DNA from: Pristionchus mayeri
Lineage: Eukaryota; Nematoda; Chromadorea; Rhabditida; Neodiplogasteridae
Length of the DNA: 64,000 nt
Assembly: GCA_036245805.1 (NCBI GenBank)
Contig: BTRK01000005.1
Span: 34,577,469 to 34,641,468, forward strand
Direction of reading: 5' to 3'
Shown: positions 10,860 to 22,938 of the stretch, piece after piece
How the letters are laid out: every line of letters begins with the position of its first letter
Position numbering within the stretch: position 1 is the stretch's first letter
Notes under the pieces: generated by a model
The model's database searches: none
Seen by the model: only the letters and a program-made list of their open reading frames with translations
Told to the model about the DNA's origin: nothing
Made by a program: the position numbers and the translations under genes

Positions 10860-12785
10860 GTTGCTGCACTGCCTGCACCATGATCTGAGTTAAATGATGA
10901 GAGATAAAATGCAATTCCTTGATTATTAAGTGCTCGATTCCCATTCAGCGTGCGTATTCTCAGCTGCAGTCGGTCTACGTTATCACTAGACTGAAACTAG
11001 GAAATGGAATGGTAAGTTGCAAATGTGCTGCGATTTTTTCACGATAATTTGTATGCTAAATTCGTGAGTCTCACCTTTCAGATGTCGTTTGTAAGCAATT
11101 GCTGCATGTGCTCAAAAAATGTGACGATATATCAGGTTGTAACATAAGTTTTGTCGCGTCCAATCTCTTATGCATTTTAACCTCAGAAATTCTTCGAATT
11201 AATTTAATCTCAATTTCGTTATTCATCATCAGTGAGGGCCTTCGTACTCTTTCTTACGCGCTTTACTTCAGTCCTGTCAAGGCAGTTGAGGAGGCACATT
11301 AGTCAGACAAAGTTGTACTGAGATAAGGATTAGAAATCATTTTCACGCATCAGCTCTTCTTGAAAAGGATAAATTATGCCGATTTTGTGTGATTTGCGTA
11401 AAGTACTACATATGTGCATAATTTTGAACCACTCACGGATAATGACAAACGAAAATCGTTCTAGAAATGTAGACGAGTTTGTATAATGTGGATGGTTGGT
11501 GACGGTCGCGAAAACTTTCGCAAGCCGAATTTTCTTCTCAGTAGATATCCAGATCCAAATAGTGGTGGAATATAGTTCACCCAAAGTGGTCAGTGTGCAG
11601 ACAAAGTTTGGGGTAGATTGGGTTCTGTTGAGATAAGTGGCTCCATTCAGAACGATGGTATGTAAATTAAACTACTGAAATCGGCACTTTGTTCATATTC
11701 CTACCTCGCACACATGTTCAATATCTGATTTGTTGTGTCCATCCGAACCATAAACCCTTCCCTTACTAGTATCTACTTGGGATAAGTTTGGAAATAAATA
11801 GCTTTTGAATGACAATCTTTAATTCGAAACACCTAAACTTGCAAATTTTGGTAAAATTGTGCGCGAATTGAATTAGTAAAAATTTAAATTTCCCACAAGT
11901 GGAGTGTTCTTTCTCTCACTTGTTTAATGATAAATTATACCTCCATGAGTGGTAATTGAACGCACTTATGTTAGTCACTGTTGTTGTAATTCTGGATTCA
12001 GAAGAGTTGGTCAAGTTGGCTACGAATCAGCGGCTAACCTTACACTCAGTGAAGTATATCTTTGGTTCCGCTCAACATAGCACCATATCTGGCGTATATT
12101 TTGAAAGAGCATTGACGGGGTATATCACCATGCTGTAGAAGTTTGGTTCATTATTCATCTCTGCGAACTAGCACCCGATCAAACGAATAAATAAATTCTG
12201 CACCAAATTTAAATCAGTTCATATTAATATTTTTCGCATAGCTAGCGTGCGCAGTTCAGCTCTACCCTATGGTTTGAATGTGCATGAACACCCCAAACAT
12301 ATACTAGGAGGTCAGGCATTGATAATGTTTGAGAAGTATCCTTCATGGAAATATTGTGAACCTCCGAAATGCGACAAAAATTATGTTACAACCTAATATT
12401 TGGAATATCTGACAGGTAAATGTCCTAGAACACAATTCGGGCAATCGATGCTTCCAATTCGCACGCTCTCTGATCGAGTACTGGAGTTGATCTTTGATTT
12501 TTGATAGAGAGAGGAGACGATTAACCTAATTGCGAACGATATTAGAGAGAATGGATGTGCGAATTATACAATACTTTATTTCAGAATCGGCGGGACAAGT
12601 ACTGTTTTCTACAATTTCTGTAACCAGCTGTTCACTCGCTCGAGTAATACTAAGATATCCATTGGTAAGTTTAAAAAGTACTGAGAACATCCTTAGCCTT
12701 CGATAGCCTTCGAATGTGATCCGTTAGAAATCGAGCAATGATCCCACGATCTCGTTATTATCCTAAATCCCTCGACCTGTCAAAA
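10860..12785. other. Mostly unassigned, with a duplicated hairpin at 12437-12575
   Basis: No gene is convincing here. Short splice-bounded pieces occur (for example CACCTTTCAG at about 11084, then a cysteine-rich CCMCSKNVTI-like frame) and could be exons of a decayed paralog of the 10319 fragment. At 12437-12575 the hairpin unit of 10464-10576 recurs, with matching flanks. The rest is AT-rich. Confidence 0.4.
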
Positions 12786-12787
12786 AA

Positions 12788-13752
12788 ATGAAGAGATTTC
12801 TCGTACTCGCACTGTTTGCTTCAGTATGCCATCGGAATCCTCTGGTCTCTACACGCCCAACTATCCACTGCAATGCCGGCTTTGCCCCGCTCGAATCGGA
12901 ACGGTACACAACTACCACGTGCTGAAGGAGCTACCGGTAATTCCCCCCCCCCGCCCTTTGTCGCAGCCTAGGGATGACTTCGCATGTTTTCTATGCCAAT
13001 TTTTGTATTCGATGATCTCTCTCGTCGGTGTGAGAGCACGCAGAATGGAGGGATCCATTGCTGAATTGAATTGCACTGCGAAGTCGTGCCTGGCATCTTC
13101 GACATTTGACCATGTCCATCGTGATGCGGGTGACTGCAGGGGCGTGCGATTCTGGTCGGGATTGGATTGTGATCGTCGTCGTTTTCGTGGTTGGATGCGT
13201 TTCCGGAAGCATGATGACATACTGGAGGTGTCATGCGGTGAGCGTGCATTCACTAGTTCTCTGGGAATGGCTTCACACTAAAGGAAATGTTTTTGTGCGG
13301 ACAATTAGGTATTGTTATATACGGATAGCCGTATCTTCAATTTCCACACTCTCTCGCCGATCGACCGGAGAGTGAGGATAAAAATAGTGAAATACAGTGC
13401 GAAACGAAGCATACAGCGATTCTAAAATTTTAATTTGCTATTTATTTTAGAAGTGCAATGCCAACGGAACAACAGTTGACGATGGTCTGTTGTGCGAAGA
13501 TTCACCCAGAGAGATGGTAGAGTACTGCTTCAATTCTTCGTATCTTCAGTCATAAAAATTGAGAAATATTAAAAAAAACAAAAACATTTTATGTTTTTAT
13601 AATATGAATTTAAAGTTACGAAAACCTTTTTCCAGGCGGGAGCTGACGACGGTATTGACCAGGCAGCACTCGCTCAGAGGTGCCTATCTATCTACTATTT
13701 CATGATCATCCTCAACTTTGCTTATACCATTCAAGTCGACTTTGCAAAATAA
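12788..13752 (+). CDS. Candidate small membrane protein, model incomplete
   Basis: The 3' exons are fairly clear. 13140-13237 encodes a membrane span (DWIVIVVVFVVGCVSGSMM) and ends at a GCG|GTGAGC donor. 13451-13516 encodes KCNANGTTVDDGLLCEDSP. 13636-13752 encodes AGADDGIDQAALAQRC and a second hydrophobic stretch before a TAA. Phases agree. A likely start at 12788 gives a signal-like MKRFLVLALFAS, but the joins between 12822 and 13140 are unresolved because several frames compete. No family is recognised. A fold-back element begins directly after the stop. Confidence 0.4.
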
Positions 13753-13766
13753 TCGAGAAAATGATA

Positions 13767-15203
13767 ATATGAGAGACTTTTTGACTCGGTGAACATATTT
13801 GTAGATACCCTTGGCACTAGGCCAAAAATCGAAATCCTCCTAGATGTGCATACATATAGTACTCGGTGAGTGTGGCTCAGTCATGCCATATTTAGCGTTA
13901 TAGATCCTTCTCTGGGCAATGAAATGTACTTTAGTCCGAAAATTTCAATTTTCGAAATTTGCAATTTCGCAACCGATCAGAACGACTGATATCTCTAAAA
14001 ATGCGCAATATTCAATTGATCGTGTATATAAAATTTTAGATGAATTGGTTTGAAACTGTTTAAGAAAAACTCAAATTTCGGATAAAATATTGTTTAGTTC
14101 ATTCGGGAATATAGAAAGGAACCTTTTTAATTTGCTTGGTTTGTAGCGCTCACCGAATACTATTTACATAAAAATTATGAGTGAAAAAATTGGGACATGT
14201 GTATTGAAATTTTGGAAAACCCGAAATAAGTCAGTTCGTAATAAAATTTCAGGCTACCGTATCCTGCCATGAGAATACCTCGCAAATCTGCGAACATCCT
14301 TTTGGGATTTGAATGTTTGAGTGTCGAACCTAACTGGCACATAATAAAGAACAATTGAAATCATTCATTAATGTGCTGAAATCGACGAGAGGTTGAAGCT
14401 TGTGTAATGGTGCATTTTCCAAATTGCCGTAATTGGCCACTGTCACTTAAGATAAGTTGACATCGTATTTTCTGACCAGGTTGCGGCGTTATGTACGAAA
14501 ATTCATAGAAAACTGTGTTGGCAAATATTTCAGGCAATTGAGAAAATACACCTGTTCACCCCTTTCAGAACCTCTCGTCGATTTCAGCACATTAATGAAT
14601 GATTTCAATTGTTCTTTATTATGTGCCAGTTAGTTTCGACACTCAAACATTCAAATCCCAAAGGATTAAAAAAATCATCAATGTTCGCAGATTTGCGAGG
14701 TATTCTCATGGCAGGATACGGTAGCCTGAAATTTTATTACGAACTGACTTATTTCGGTTTTTCCAAAATTTCAATAAACATGTCCCATTTTTTTTCGCTC
14801 ATAATTTTTATGTAAATAGTATTCGGTGAGCGCTACAAACCAAGCAAATAAAAAAGGTTCCTTTCTATATTCCCGAATGAACTAAAAAATATTTTATCCG
14901 AAATTTGAGTTTTTGTCAAACAGTTTCAAGCCAATTCATTTAAAATTTCATACGCACGATCAGTTGAATATTGCGCATTTTTAGAGATATCAGTCGTTCT
15001 GATCGGTTGCGAAATGGTAAATTTCGAAAATTGAAATTTTCGTACTAAAGTACATTTCATTGCCCAGAGAAGGATCTAGAACGCTAAATATGGCATGACT
15101 GAGCCACACTCACCGAGTACTATATGTATGCACATTTAGGAGGATTTCGATTTTTGGCCTAGTGCCAAGCATATGCTCACTGACACAAAAAGTCTCTCAT
15201 ATA
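13767..15203. mobile_element. 1.4-kb fold-back element, family 2, copy 1
   Basis: The termini ATATGAGAGACTTTTTGACT and AAAAAGTCTCTCATATA are inverted. The arms run through shared blocks such as GGCCAAAAATCGAAATCCTCC and CATGCCATATTTAGCGTT. A second copy in the opposite orientation sits inside the chemoreceptor intron at 30971-32394. Short frames inside are mirror images and not genes. AT-rich ends ending in TATA fit a TA-targeting DNA transposon derivative. Confidence 0.85.
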
Positions 15204-15978
15204 CAGTCCTGTTGTGTCCCACCGTGAACATGCGTCACCCGGAGTAACCCGGGGTGACTCGGGGTGACCCCGGGTGACCCATGGTGACCCATGACCTACT
15301 CCTGACTCGGAGAGTGAATTTCATGAATCGAGAGTATGATATTCGGGTTCAGCACTTCCTGGCCGTTCGAACCATATATATTTCATAATTTATTTATAAG
15401 AATAAAAACACTCGATTTTAATTGCAAACGAAGCTATCAAAGGTCTGACCCACAGAAGCCGCATATTGGACCAGCAGGTAATTAAGCTTCTTCCCGGTTT
15501 TACATTCAAATGTTCACCGGTTTTCAGCCAAGTGATACATTTCACGATTTCCCTTGCTTCGTTTTGTTTATATTATTTTTATTTTCTTTATAATGTTTTA
15601 GTGGACTAGTTTAAACCAAGCAAATAATGGGAAACCATGAAATGTATCAGTTGTCTGAAAACCGGGGAAAGTTTGAATGCAAAACCGGGAAAAAGATTAA
15701 TTACCTGCTGGTCCAATATGCGGCTTCTGTGGGTCAGACCTTTGATAGCCTCGTTTGCAATTAAAATCGAGTGTTTTTATTCTTATAAATAAATTATGAA
15801 ATATATATGGTTCGAACGGCCAGGAAGTGCTGAACCCGAATATCATACTCTCGATTCATAAAATTCACTCTCCGAGTCAGGAGTCGGTCATGGGTCACCA
15901 TGGGTCACCCGGGGTCACCCCGAGTCACCCCGGGTTACTCCGGGTGACGCATGTTCACGGTGGGACACAACAGGACTG
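15204..15978. mobile_element. Mariner-like MITE with TA target duplication
   Basis: The terminal inverted repeats CAGTCCTGTTGTGTCCCACC and its complement are flanked by TA on both sides (15202-15203 and 15979-15980). The first 90 bases carry GGGTGACCC-type motifs repeated in both arms. It abuts the family 2 element so closely that the flanking TA is shared, so it inserted at the terminus of that element. There is no transposase, so it is non-autonomous. Confidence 0.8.
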
Positions 15979-16149
15979 TACATTAAACATTTCGCAATAT
16001 CTCGATTCTCTCGCGCGAGCTTCACTTATCAGGCTACCTTATTTAGAAAATAACTAAATAAAGAGAAAAATACATTGATATCCCTCACTCTCTCAAAAAT
16101 CAGCCTATCGATATTGTGACGAAGGAGGCGGTCACCAGCTGTTCCCACT

Positions 16150-17201
16150 TTTATTACATTCTCTTGCAGGAGAGAACAATATTTGATGATGAAAAGCGAG
16201 GGAGTTAAAGTGAAGTGTGCACAAGACGTGGTAGGCAATGCGTTCACCCCCATATTTGGTCATCGAACACCTTCTTTAGATTCGATTCGTAAATGAAATT
16301 TCCATAGTCCGATTTACCAATTCGATGGTCATCCCGTGGCCATTATCGGTGGGGTAGTCTCTGTGGTTCGGGTGCAATGTGTGGTGACTTCAGATTGGGC
16401 CAGGATTTATTGCAACCGTCGCCGGCTCTGGTTCGGGAAGAATCGAAGTACCGCGGGCTGTTGGCGATGCTGATGGCGAAGTTGAAATCGAACTTCGGCC
16501 AGAAACACCAGGGGTTATCCCTGTACGTGAACATGTGTAATCATTGTTTTCTCTTTTTGGATGTTTCTGCATTTTTACATTCATTTTCGATAGTGTTTCG
16601 GGCGCACTATATTGCATGACTTGCACACGAAACATACCCGCAAATGGTTGTAAAAAATGCCCAATATTGTAAACACAAGTGCGATCCCTATTTGCAACCA
16701 ATGATCATCCTCAGCTTTCTCTGAGAACGACGAGAAAGAACGAAACATGAGTAGAGCCATTTCCTGTCCGTTGCGTGAAAGGCTTCGTAACCTCGCATTC
16801 TGCAGTTGACATTCATTTGGTGGATTTCCGCAGTCGATAGATCCGTGGTCGGAAACCGACCAGTGAGTGATTGATCTCAACTTTCCTGTCAATGTCTCAT
16901 TCAGTCGATAGGCCCGCTGGGAAGAGTCCCGACACGGGTGTCTCCATCTCCATCTGTGCCTCGATCTCGAGAGACGGCTGCAGCAGCTGCCCCGATGAGA
17001 ACTCCGCCGCGCTCGAGACCGGCCACTCCGCCTGTGCGGACACCACGCCGAGTGAGAAGCCGATGATCGTCTTTGCTCACATGATCGTTGATCTTGCAGC
17101 CTACAACCCCGGATTCTGGACGACGGCGGGCGACTGTGGGCATTCGAGAGCTGAACGTGCCCGAGTCTCCAGTGAGGAGAGTGAGTGAAGATCCTCGGTA
17201 G
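16150..17201 (+). CDS. Candidate gene with proline/serine/arginine-rich tail
   Basis: The supported pieces are as follows. An exon after TCTTGCAG (about 16170) encodes YLMMKSEGVKVKCAQDVVGN. 16394-16522 encodes IGPGFIATVAGSGSG and an acidic stretch ending ELRPETPGVIP at a GTACGT donor. About 16834-16862 is a short exon. About 16902-17051 encodes VPTRVSPSPSVPRSRET and PRSRPATPPVRTPRR. 17100-17201 ends in RRVSEDPR and TAG. The C-terminal part is low-complexity and probably disordered and cytosolic. One junction near 16862-16902 needs a shifted acceptor to avoid a stop, so the exact model is unsure. The family is not recognised. Confidence 0.35.
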
Positions 17202-17385
17202 AGTGCGAGAAGCGATTATTTAGTGCGAGAAGCGATTATCTAGTTTTGTATTTATTGTTGTATTGTGTTATTTTATTTTTATTTATTTTTGCTTATCTTT
17301 TGTGCACACTAATATCTCGATCGGGTGAGAGAGTGCATACAATACAAATATGGTCGTATCGTTTCTCGAATTCTAATCCGTGATA

Positions 17386-18822
17386 CAGTACCGGAGAAAA
17401 GTTTGGCAGCAAAATTCACACCGTCGTAACTTCCTTCAATGGTGAGATATTTATTCATTCTTGGGACTGACCGGTAGGTAAACCATACGAAAATATAGCA
17501 CTATGGCGTACGTGGATATGCATTCGAAGCGCTAAAATCAGTGCGGAATCTTCGATGGTAAGGTTTTAAAAAATAATTGTAGGGTCTACCGATTTTTCCT
17601 GGCTTACCCCACTTCCTGTGGAGGAAGTACAACCACTTTTGTGTAGAATCCACCATCAACCTTGTTGAACGCATTTCGCAATCTCTGGGAAAAGTATTTT
17701 GAAAACACATAAAAATTTTCGTAAAATTTATATATCTTCGTTCTGCGTTGAGCTACGGGCCTCAAATTTGGTAGGTAATATACAGTAGTGATGAGAAAAT
17801 ATTGTGCCAAATTGGAGGTAGCTCGGACACTCCATTCGAAAAATCGAAAAATTTTGGACCTAAATTTTGGCCTATAGTTGGCTTTCAAAATGCGTGTAGG
17901 TAAAAGTCTGATTTCTTGCCAAGTTGTGGAGAATCTATCTTTGTTCATATGTGTGAAGTTGCGAAGTCAGATCTTTCCATTGACGGATTTTGCATGTCGT
18001 TAAATGAAGAGTGTCGGCGGGCTCAGAATGATCAAATGCGGGGAGATTTGGAAGAGAATCTCTTCTCTCGGCGGAATTTGCAGTCTAATCACTCTGGTTA
18101 AAGCAGAATTGTGAATAACTCGGCCATGCAATATTTTTGGCAAAATTTTCTGAGAAGGTTCATTTTTGAATCACATCATATTTCACTCTCTCCAGGCCTC
18201 TAATTATCTTCAGTTCATGAACAGTAAAATCCGTCAATGGAAAGATCTGACTTCGCAACTTTACAAATATGAACAATGATAGATTCTCCACAACTTGGCA
18301 AGAATTCAGACTTTTACCTACAAGAATTTTGAAAGCCTACTATAGGTCTAAATTTAGGTCGAAATTTTTTCGATTTTTCGAATGGAGTGTCCGAGCTGCT
18401 TCATATTTGGCACAGTATTTGCTCGTCACTACTGTATATTATCGACCAAATTTGAGGCCCGTAGCTCAACGGAGAACGAAGATATATAAATTTTACGAAA
18501 ATTTTTCAAAATACTTTTCCCAGAGATTGCGAAATGCGCTCAACAAGTTTGATGGTGGATTCAACACAACAGTGGTTCTACTTCCTCCACAGGAAGTGGG
18601 GTAAGCCAGGAAAAATCGGTAGACCCTGCAATTATTTTTTCCGACCTTTCCATCGAAGATTCCGCACTGATTTTAGCGCTTCGAATGTATTTCCACGTAC
18701 GCCATAGTGCTATATTTTCGTATGGTTTGCCTACCGGTCAGTCCCAAGAATGAATCAATATCTCACCATTGAAGGAAGTTACGACGGTGTGAATTTTGCT
18801 GCCAAACTTTTGTCCGGTACTG
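17386..18822. mobile_element. 1.4-kb mariner-like fold-back MITE
   Basis: The ends are CAGTACCGGAGAAAAGTTTG and its near complement, each flanked by TA (17384-17385 and 18823-18824). The arms match over almost their whole length. A frame of about 110 residues appears once on each strand (17604-17948 minus and 18269-18604 plus) because the arms are inverted copies. The terminal motif CAGTA(C/T)CG resembles the element at 48976-50319. Confidence 0.85.
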
Positions 18823-18899
18823 TAGCTGAAGAATTTTTATTTTTTTATAAAATATATATATTAATAAAAATTGCTTCTGCTTGATCTTTGATCTCGTAG

Positions 18900-19475
18900 G
18901 AGGTGAAGTATTTCCCAGATACTTTTACGATAACATCGTTGAGTGAGAAATTTAATAATAATTGGATACTATTCGAGACGAACGAGCTGCGCGAGTCGAA
19001 CAGAGAAGTTCCTTCCGCCCATTCCCAAATGGTGATGTCGTTTGTGAATACTCAATTAACAACACAACTTAGGTCGACGGGGATCCTCTTCTCACATTGC
19101 ATTATGGGACGACCGCAGCCTCGCAATTTAATTTGAGTGTCCGATTCTCTTCCTTTATCTATTTTTCGCTTCTTTCTTTCATATTACTAATGCACGCGAT
19201 GCAGGATCCTGTTGAGCGCGTCTCAGCATCAACGTCATCACGGCCGGTGCCTTCCTCCTCGCAGACAACCACTCTTCCTGTGAGTACCAGCTTTAAGTGG
19301 TCGAAATGCAGGCTGCCGTATTCTTTTATGCACACAATATTGATCATTGCGACATTCTGCAGCCGTTATGCACTCTTCATTTCATACACCACTCGATCGG
19401 TCTCAGGGGCACTAGATCCGTTGAGAACAGCATGCCGCCGTTGATACAGTCGCGCCGGAAAGTCACCGTAAACTT
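18900..19475 (+). CDS. Candidate exons of an unknown gene
   Basis: Three splice-bounded frames run in order. 18901-19030 encodes FPDTFTITSLSEKFNNNWIL and ends before a GTGATG donor. About 19204-19279 encodes VERVSASTSSRPVPSSSQTT and ends at GTGAGT. About 19363-19459 encodes LHFIHHSIGLRGTRSV and IQSRRK. The serine/threonine-rich middle suggests a disordered or extracellular linker. No domain is recognised, and these could belong to the 16150-17201 gene split by the 1.4-kb element. Confidence 0.3.
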
Positions 19476-19579
19476 TTTGAATTTGTTGTATCTTTTTGCC
19501 CAGGAAATACATCATTCTGGAACTCAGGTATGATGTACCAAATCCATCGGAGATTATGATCATGGTATTATGGTATGAC

Positions 19580-19990
19580 GTCATCGCATAATTATTGCGT
19601 AGTGATGACGCAATCAATCTGCTCTTTTTCAAAACGGCATTATTCTTACATAGATTTTTTCCTGTTCGCCATACTTTCTATGATTGGAGATATGACCGAG
19701 GCCTACCCAGAATAAATTTTTGAAGGTGCTGCTCGGTCGCACATTTGCTGCAGCGAAGCTGCAAAAACATGATCTGAAATTCGGAACTCGGCTTCTAGGG
19801 TAGCTAGAGACCCGTTCAAAGCATCAAAATGATCGCCATCATGAGTATACATGATCCTGAGAATATGAATAAGATATCTCATAATTTTCCCTCAGTGCAT
19901 GCAAAAATCACTTTTTTGCATGACCATTTTTTGGACATCCATAACTTTACGGAAAAGTTTAGTAAAAATCTGATTTTTATCTGGTAATGT
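19580..19990. mobile_element. Diverged half-copy of the 48976-50319 element
   Basis: Order and motifs match one arm of the later element: GCGTAGTGATGACGCAATC, then CTACCCAGAA, GCTGCAGCG-type CAG repeats and CTTCTAGG...GCTAGA. The other arm is missing. It is probably an old truncated copy. Confidence 0.55.
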
Positions 19991-20004
19991 TCAAAATGTA
20001 TTGA

Positions 20005-20222
20005 AGAACTGAATTCCAACTTTTTAGAGCGTTTGGATTTCTTTCCAGCCCGCGGCGTGCGTTTTTCAGAGGTATGCTAGGGTCGGAAAACACCTTGTTT
20101 ACCCCTATGACGAGAGAGTGCTGACGACGAGAGTGCGTAAACAGGGTGTTTTCCGACCCTAGTATACCTCTGAAAAACGCACGCCGCGGGCTGCAAAAAT
20201 ATCCAAACGCTCTAAAAAGTTC
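20005..20222. mobile_element. Short fold-back
   Basis: The left arm (AACTTTTTAGAGCGTTTGGA then GCCCGCGGCGTGCGTTTTTC) is mirrored at the right (GAAAAACGCACGCCGCGGGC then CCAAACGCTCTAAAAAGTT). The centre carries CTCGTC/GACGAG repeats. There is no coding content. Confidence 0.75.
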
Positions 20223-20259
20223 ATGGTTCAAAATCGAGAATCTGAGTGGAAAATCATCA

Positions 20260-22215
20260 ATACCTATATATAAAGCGCAGTGTGACTCCGTCTGACCGGA
20301 TTGCGAAATAGGGAGGGAGGGAGGGATGACGTTAGGAAGGCATCAATCCATTACCGTATACTAATCAATAATTAGCATTGGGTCAACTACCGTATACCAA
20401 TCGATAATTAGCCATGGGTCAACTGTTATTCCGTGGGTCAGATTTATGACTTTGACCTTTGATCTTTGAATTACCGTATACCAATCAATAATTAGCATTG
20501 GGTCAACTACCGTATACCAATCGATAATTAGCCATAGGTCAACTGTTATTCCGTGGGTCAGATTTATGACTTTGACCTTTGATCTTTGAATTACCGTACC
20601 AATCAATAATTAGCATTGGGTCAACTACCGTATACCAATCGATAATTAGCCATAGGTCAACTGTTATTCCGTGGGTCAGATTTATGACTTTGACCTTTGA
20701 TCTTTGAATTACCGTATGCCAATCAATAATTAGCATTGGGTCAACTACCGTATATCAATCGATAATTAGCCATAGGTCAACTGTTATTCCGTGGGTCAGA
20801 TTTATGACTTTGACCTTTGATCTTTGAATTACCGTATACCAATCAATAATTAGCATTGGGTCAACTACCGTATACCAATCGATAATTAGCCATAGGTCAA
20901 CTGTTATTCCGTGGGTCAGATTTATGACTTTGACCTTTGATCTTTGAATTACCGTATGCCAATCAATAATTAGCATTGGGTCAACTACCGTATACCAATC
21001 GATAATTAGCCATGGGTCAACTGTTATTCCGTGGGTCAGATTTATGACTTTGACCTTTGATCTTTGAATTACCGTATGCCAATCAATAATTAGCATTGGG
21101 TCAACTACCGTATACCAATCGATAATTAGCCATGGGTCAACTGTTATTTCGTGGGTCAGATTTATGACTTTGACCTTTGATCTTTGAATTACCGTATGCC
21201 AATCAATAATTAGCATTGGGTCAACTACCGTATACCAATCGATAATTAGCCGTGGGTCACCTCTTATTCCGTGGGTCAGATTTATGATTTTGATCTTTGA
21301 TCTTTGAATTACCGTATGCCAATCAATAATTAGCATTGGGTCAACTACCGTATACCAATCGATAATTAGCCATGGGTCAACTGTTATTTCGTGGGTCAGA
21401 TTTATGACTTTGACCTTTGATCTTTGAATTACCGTATGCCAATCAATAATTAGCATTGGGTCAACTACCGTATACCAATCGATAATTAGCCGTGGGTCAC
21501 CTCTTATTCCGTGGGTCAGATTTATGATTTAGATCTTTGATCTTTGAATTACCGTATGCCAATCAATAATTATTATTGGGGGCAACTACCGTATACCAAT
21601 AGATAATTAGCCATGGGTCCACTGTTATTCCATGGGTCAGATTTATGATTTTGATCTTTGATCTTTGAATTACCGTATGCCAATCAATAATTAGCATTGG
21701 GTCAACTACCGTATACCAATCGATAATTAGCCATAGGTCAACTATTATTCCGTGGGTCAGATTTATGACTTTGACCTTTGATCTTTGAATTACCGTATGC
21801 CAATCAATAATTAGCATTGGGTAAACTACCGTATACCAATAGATAATTAGCCATGGGTCAACTGTTATTCCGTGGGTCAGATTTATGACTTTGACCTTTG
21901 ATCTTTGAATTACCGTATGCCAATCAATAATTAGCATTGGGTCAACTACCGTATACCAATCGATAATTAGCCATGGGTCAACTGTTATTCCGTGGGTCAG
22001 ATTTATGACTTTGACCTTTGATCTTTGAATTACCGTATGCCAATCAATAATTAGCATTGGGTCAACTACCGTATACCAATCGATAATTAGCCGTGGGTCA
22101 CCTATTATTCCGTGAGTCAGATTTATGATTTTGATCTTTGATCTTTGATCTAAAGTATGCCAATTAATAATTAGCATTAGGTCGGCTACAGTATACCAAT
22201 CGATAATTAGCCATG
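20260..22215 (+). repeat. 120-bp minisatellite (about 15.5 units) behind a Helitron-like 5' end
   Basis: 20260-20340 reads TCAATACCTATATATAAAGC, GCAGTGTGACTCCGTC and CCGGATTGCGAAATAGGG, as at 4523. From about 20345 a 120-bp unit repeats: CCAATCAATAATTAGCATTG, GTCAACTACCGTATACC, CGATAATTAGCC, GTTATTCCGTGGGTCAG and GACTTTGACCTTTGATC. Units differ by a few bases, and some variants (GATTTTGATC; CCGTGGGTCACC) recur in alternating units. Since 120 is a multiple of 3, long repetitive minus-strand frames arise by chance. They are not genes. I infer a Helitron-associated minisatellite. Confidence 0.85.
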
Positions 22216-22221
22216 GGTCAA

Positions 22222-22421
22222 AGCTTCTAGAATGTTCCAGAAAGTTCGAAAATGTTCAAAAGCTTCTAGAATGTTCCAGAAAGTTCGAAAATGTTCCAAA
22301 GCTTCTAGAATGTTCCAGAAAGTTCGAAAATGTTCCAAAGCTTCTAGAATGTTCCAGAAAGTTCGAAAATGTTCCAAAGCTTCTAGACTGTACCAGAAAG
22401 TAAGCTTTTCGAAAATGTTCC
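22222..22421. promoter_or_regulatory. 39-bp tandem repeat made of heat-shock-element pentamers
   Basis: Five units start at 22222, 22261, 22300, 22339 and 22378 (exact 39-bp period, last one diverged). Each reads as alternating inverted pentamers: TTCnnGAAnnTTCnnGAAnnTTC, a near-match AAA, then TTC. This is the nGAAn/nTTCn array that trimeric HSF1 binds. The block follows the Helitron-like minisatellite directly and runs into the assembly gap. Helitrons carrying HSF-1 sites are known in Caenorhabditis. That these repeats bind HSF here is an inference. Confidence 0.7.
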
Positions 22422-22438
22422 ATTCGTAGAAGGGACAC

Positions 22439-22938
22439 NNNNNNNNNNNNNNNNNNNNNNNNNNNNNNNNNNNNNNNNNNNNNNNNNNNNNNNNNNNNNN
22501 NNNNNNNNNNNNNNNNNNNNNNNNNNNNNNNNNNNNNNNNNNNNNNNNNNNNNNNNNNNNNNNNNNNNNNNNNNNNNNNNNNNNNNNNNNNNNNNNNNNN
22601 NNNNNNNNNNNNNNNNNNNNNNNNNNNNNNNNNNNNNNNNNNNNNNNNNNNNNNNNNNNNNNNNNNNNNNNNNNNNNNNNNNNNNNNNNNNNNNNNNNNN
22701 NNNNNNNNNNNNNNNNNNNNNNNNNNNNNNNNNNNNNNNNNNNNNNNNNNNNNNNNNNNNNNNNNNNNNNNNNNNNNNNNNNNNNNNNNNNNNNNNNNNN
22801 NNNNNNNNNNNNNNNNNNNNNNNNNNNNNNNNNNNNNNNNNNNNNNNNNNNNNNNNNNNNNNNNNNNNNNNNNNNNNNNNNNNNNNNNNNNNNNNNNNNN
22901 NNNNNNNNNNNNNNNNNNNNNNNNNNNNNNNNNNNNNN
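22439..22938. other. Assembly gap (500 N)
   Basis: Exactly 500 N, a conventional placeholder length, so the true size is unknown. The gap sits directly after tandem repeats, which probably caused the assembly to break. Any 3' end of the Helitron-like element is hidden here. Confidence 0.99.

Noticed and set aside
17604..18604. Nearly identical 110-residue proteins on opposite strands
   Set aside because: They are the two arms of one fold-back element read in opposite directions. They have no family resemblance and lie inside a MITE with TA duplications.
20361..22177. Long minus-strand open frames with a repeated IIDWYTVVDPMLIIDW pattern
   Set aside because: They come from a 120-bp (40-codon) tandem repeat that contains no stop in one frame. 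There is no start context, no splice structure, and the repeat is non-coding in the diverged copy at 4523-4985.
20345..22421. CRISPR-like array
   Set aside because: Units are contiguous 120-bp or 39-bp tandem repeats without unique spacers, and the genome is eukaryotic.
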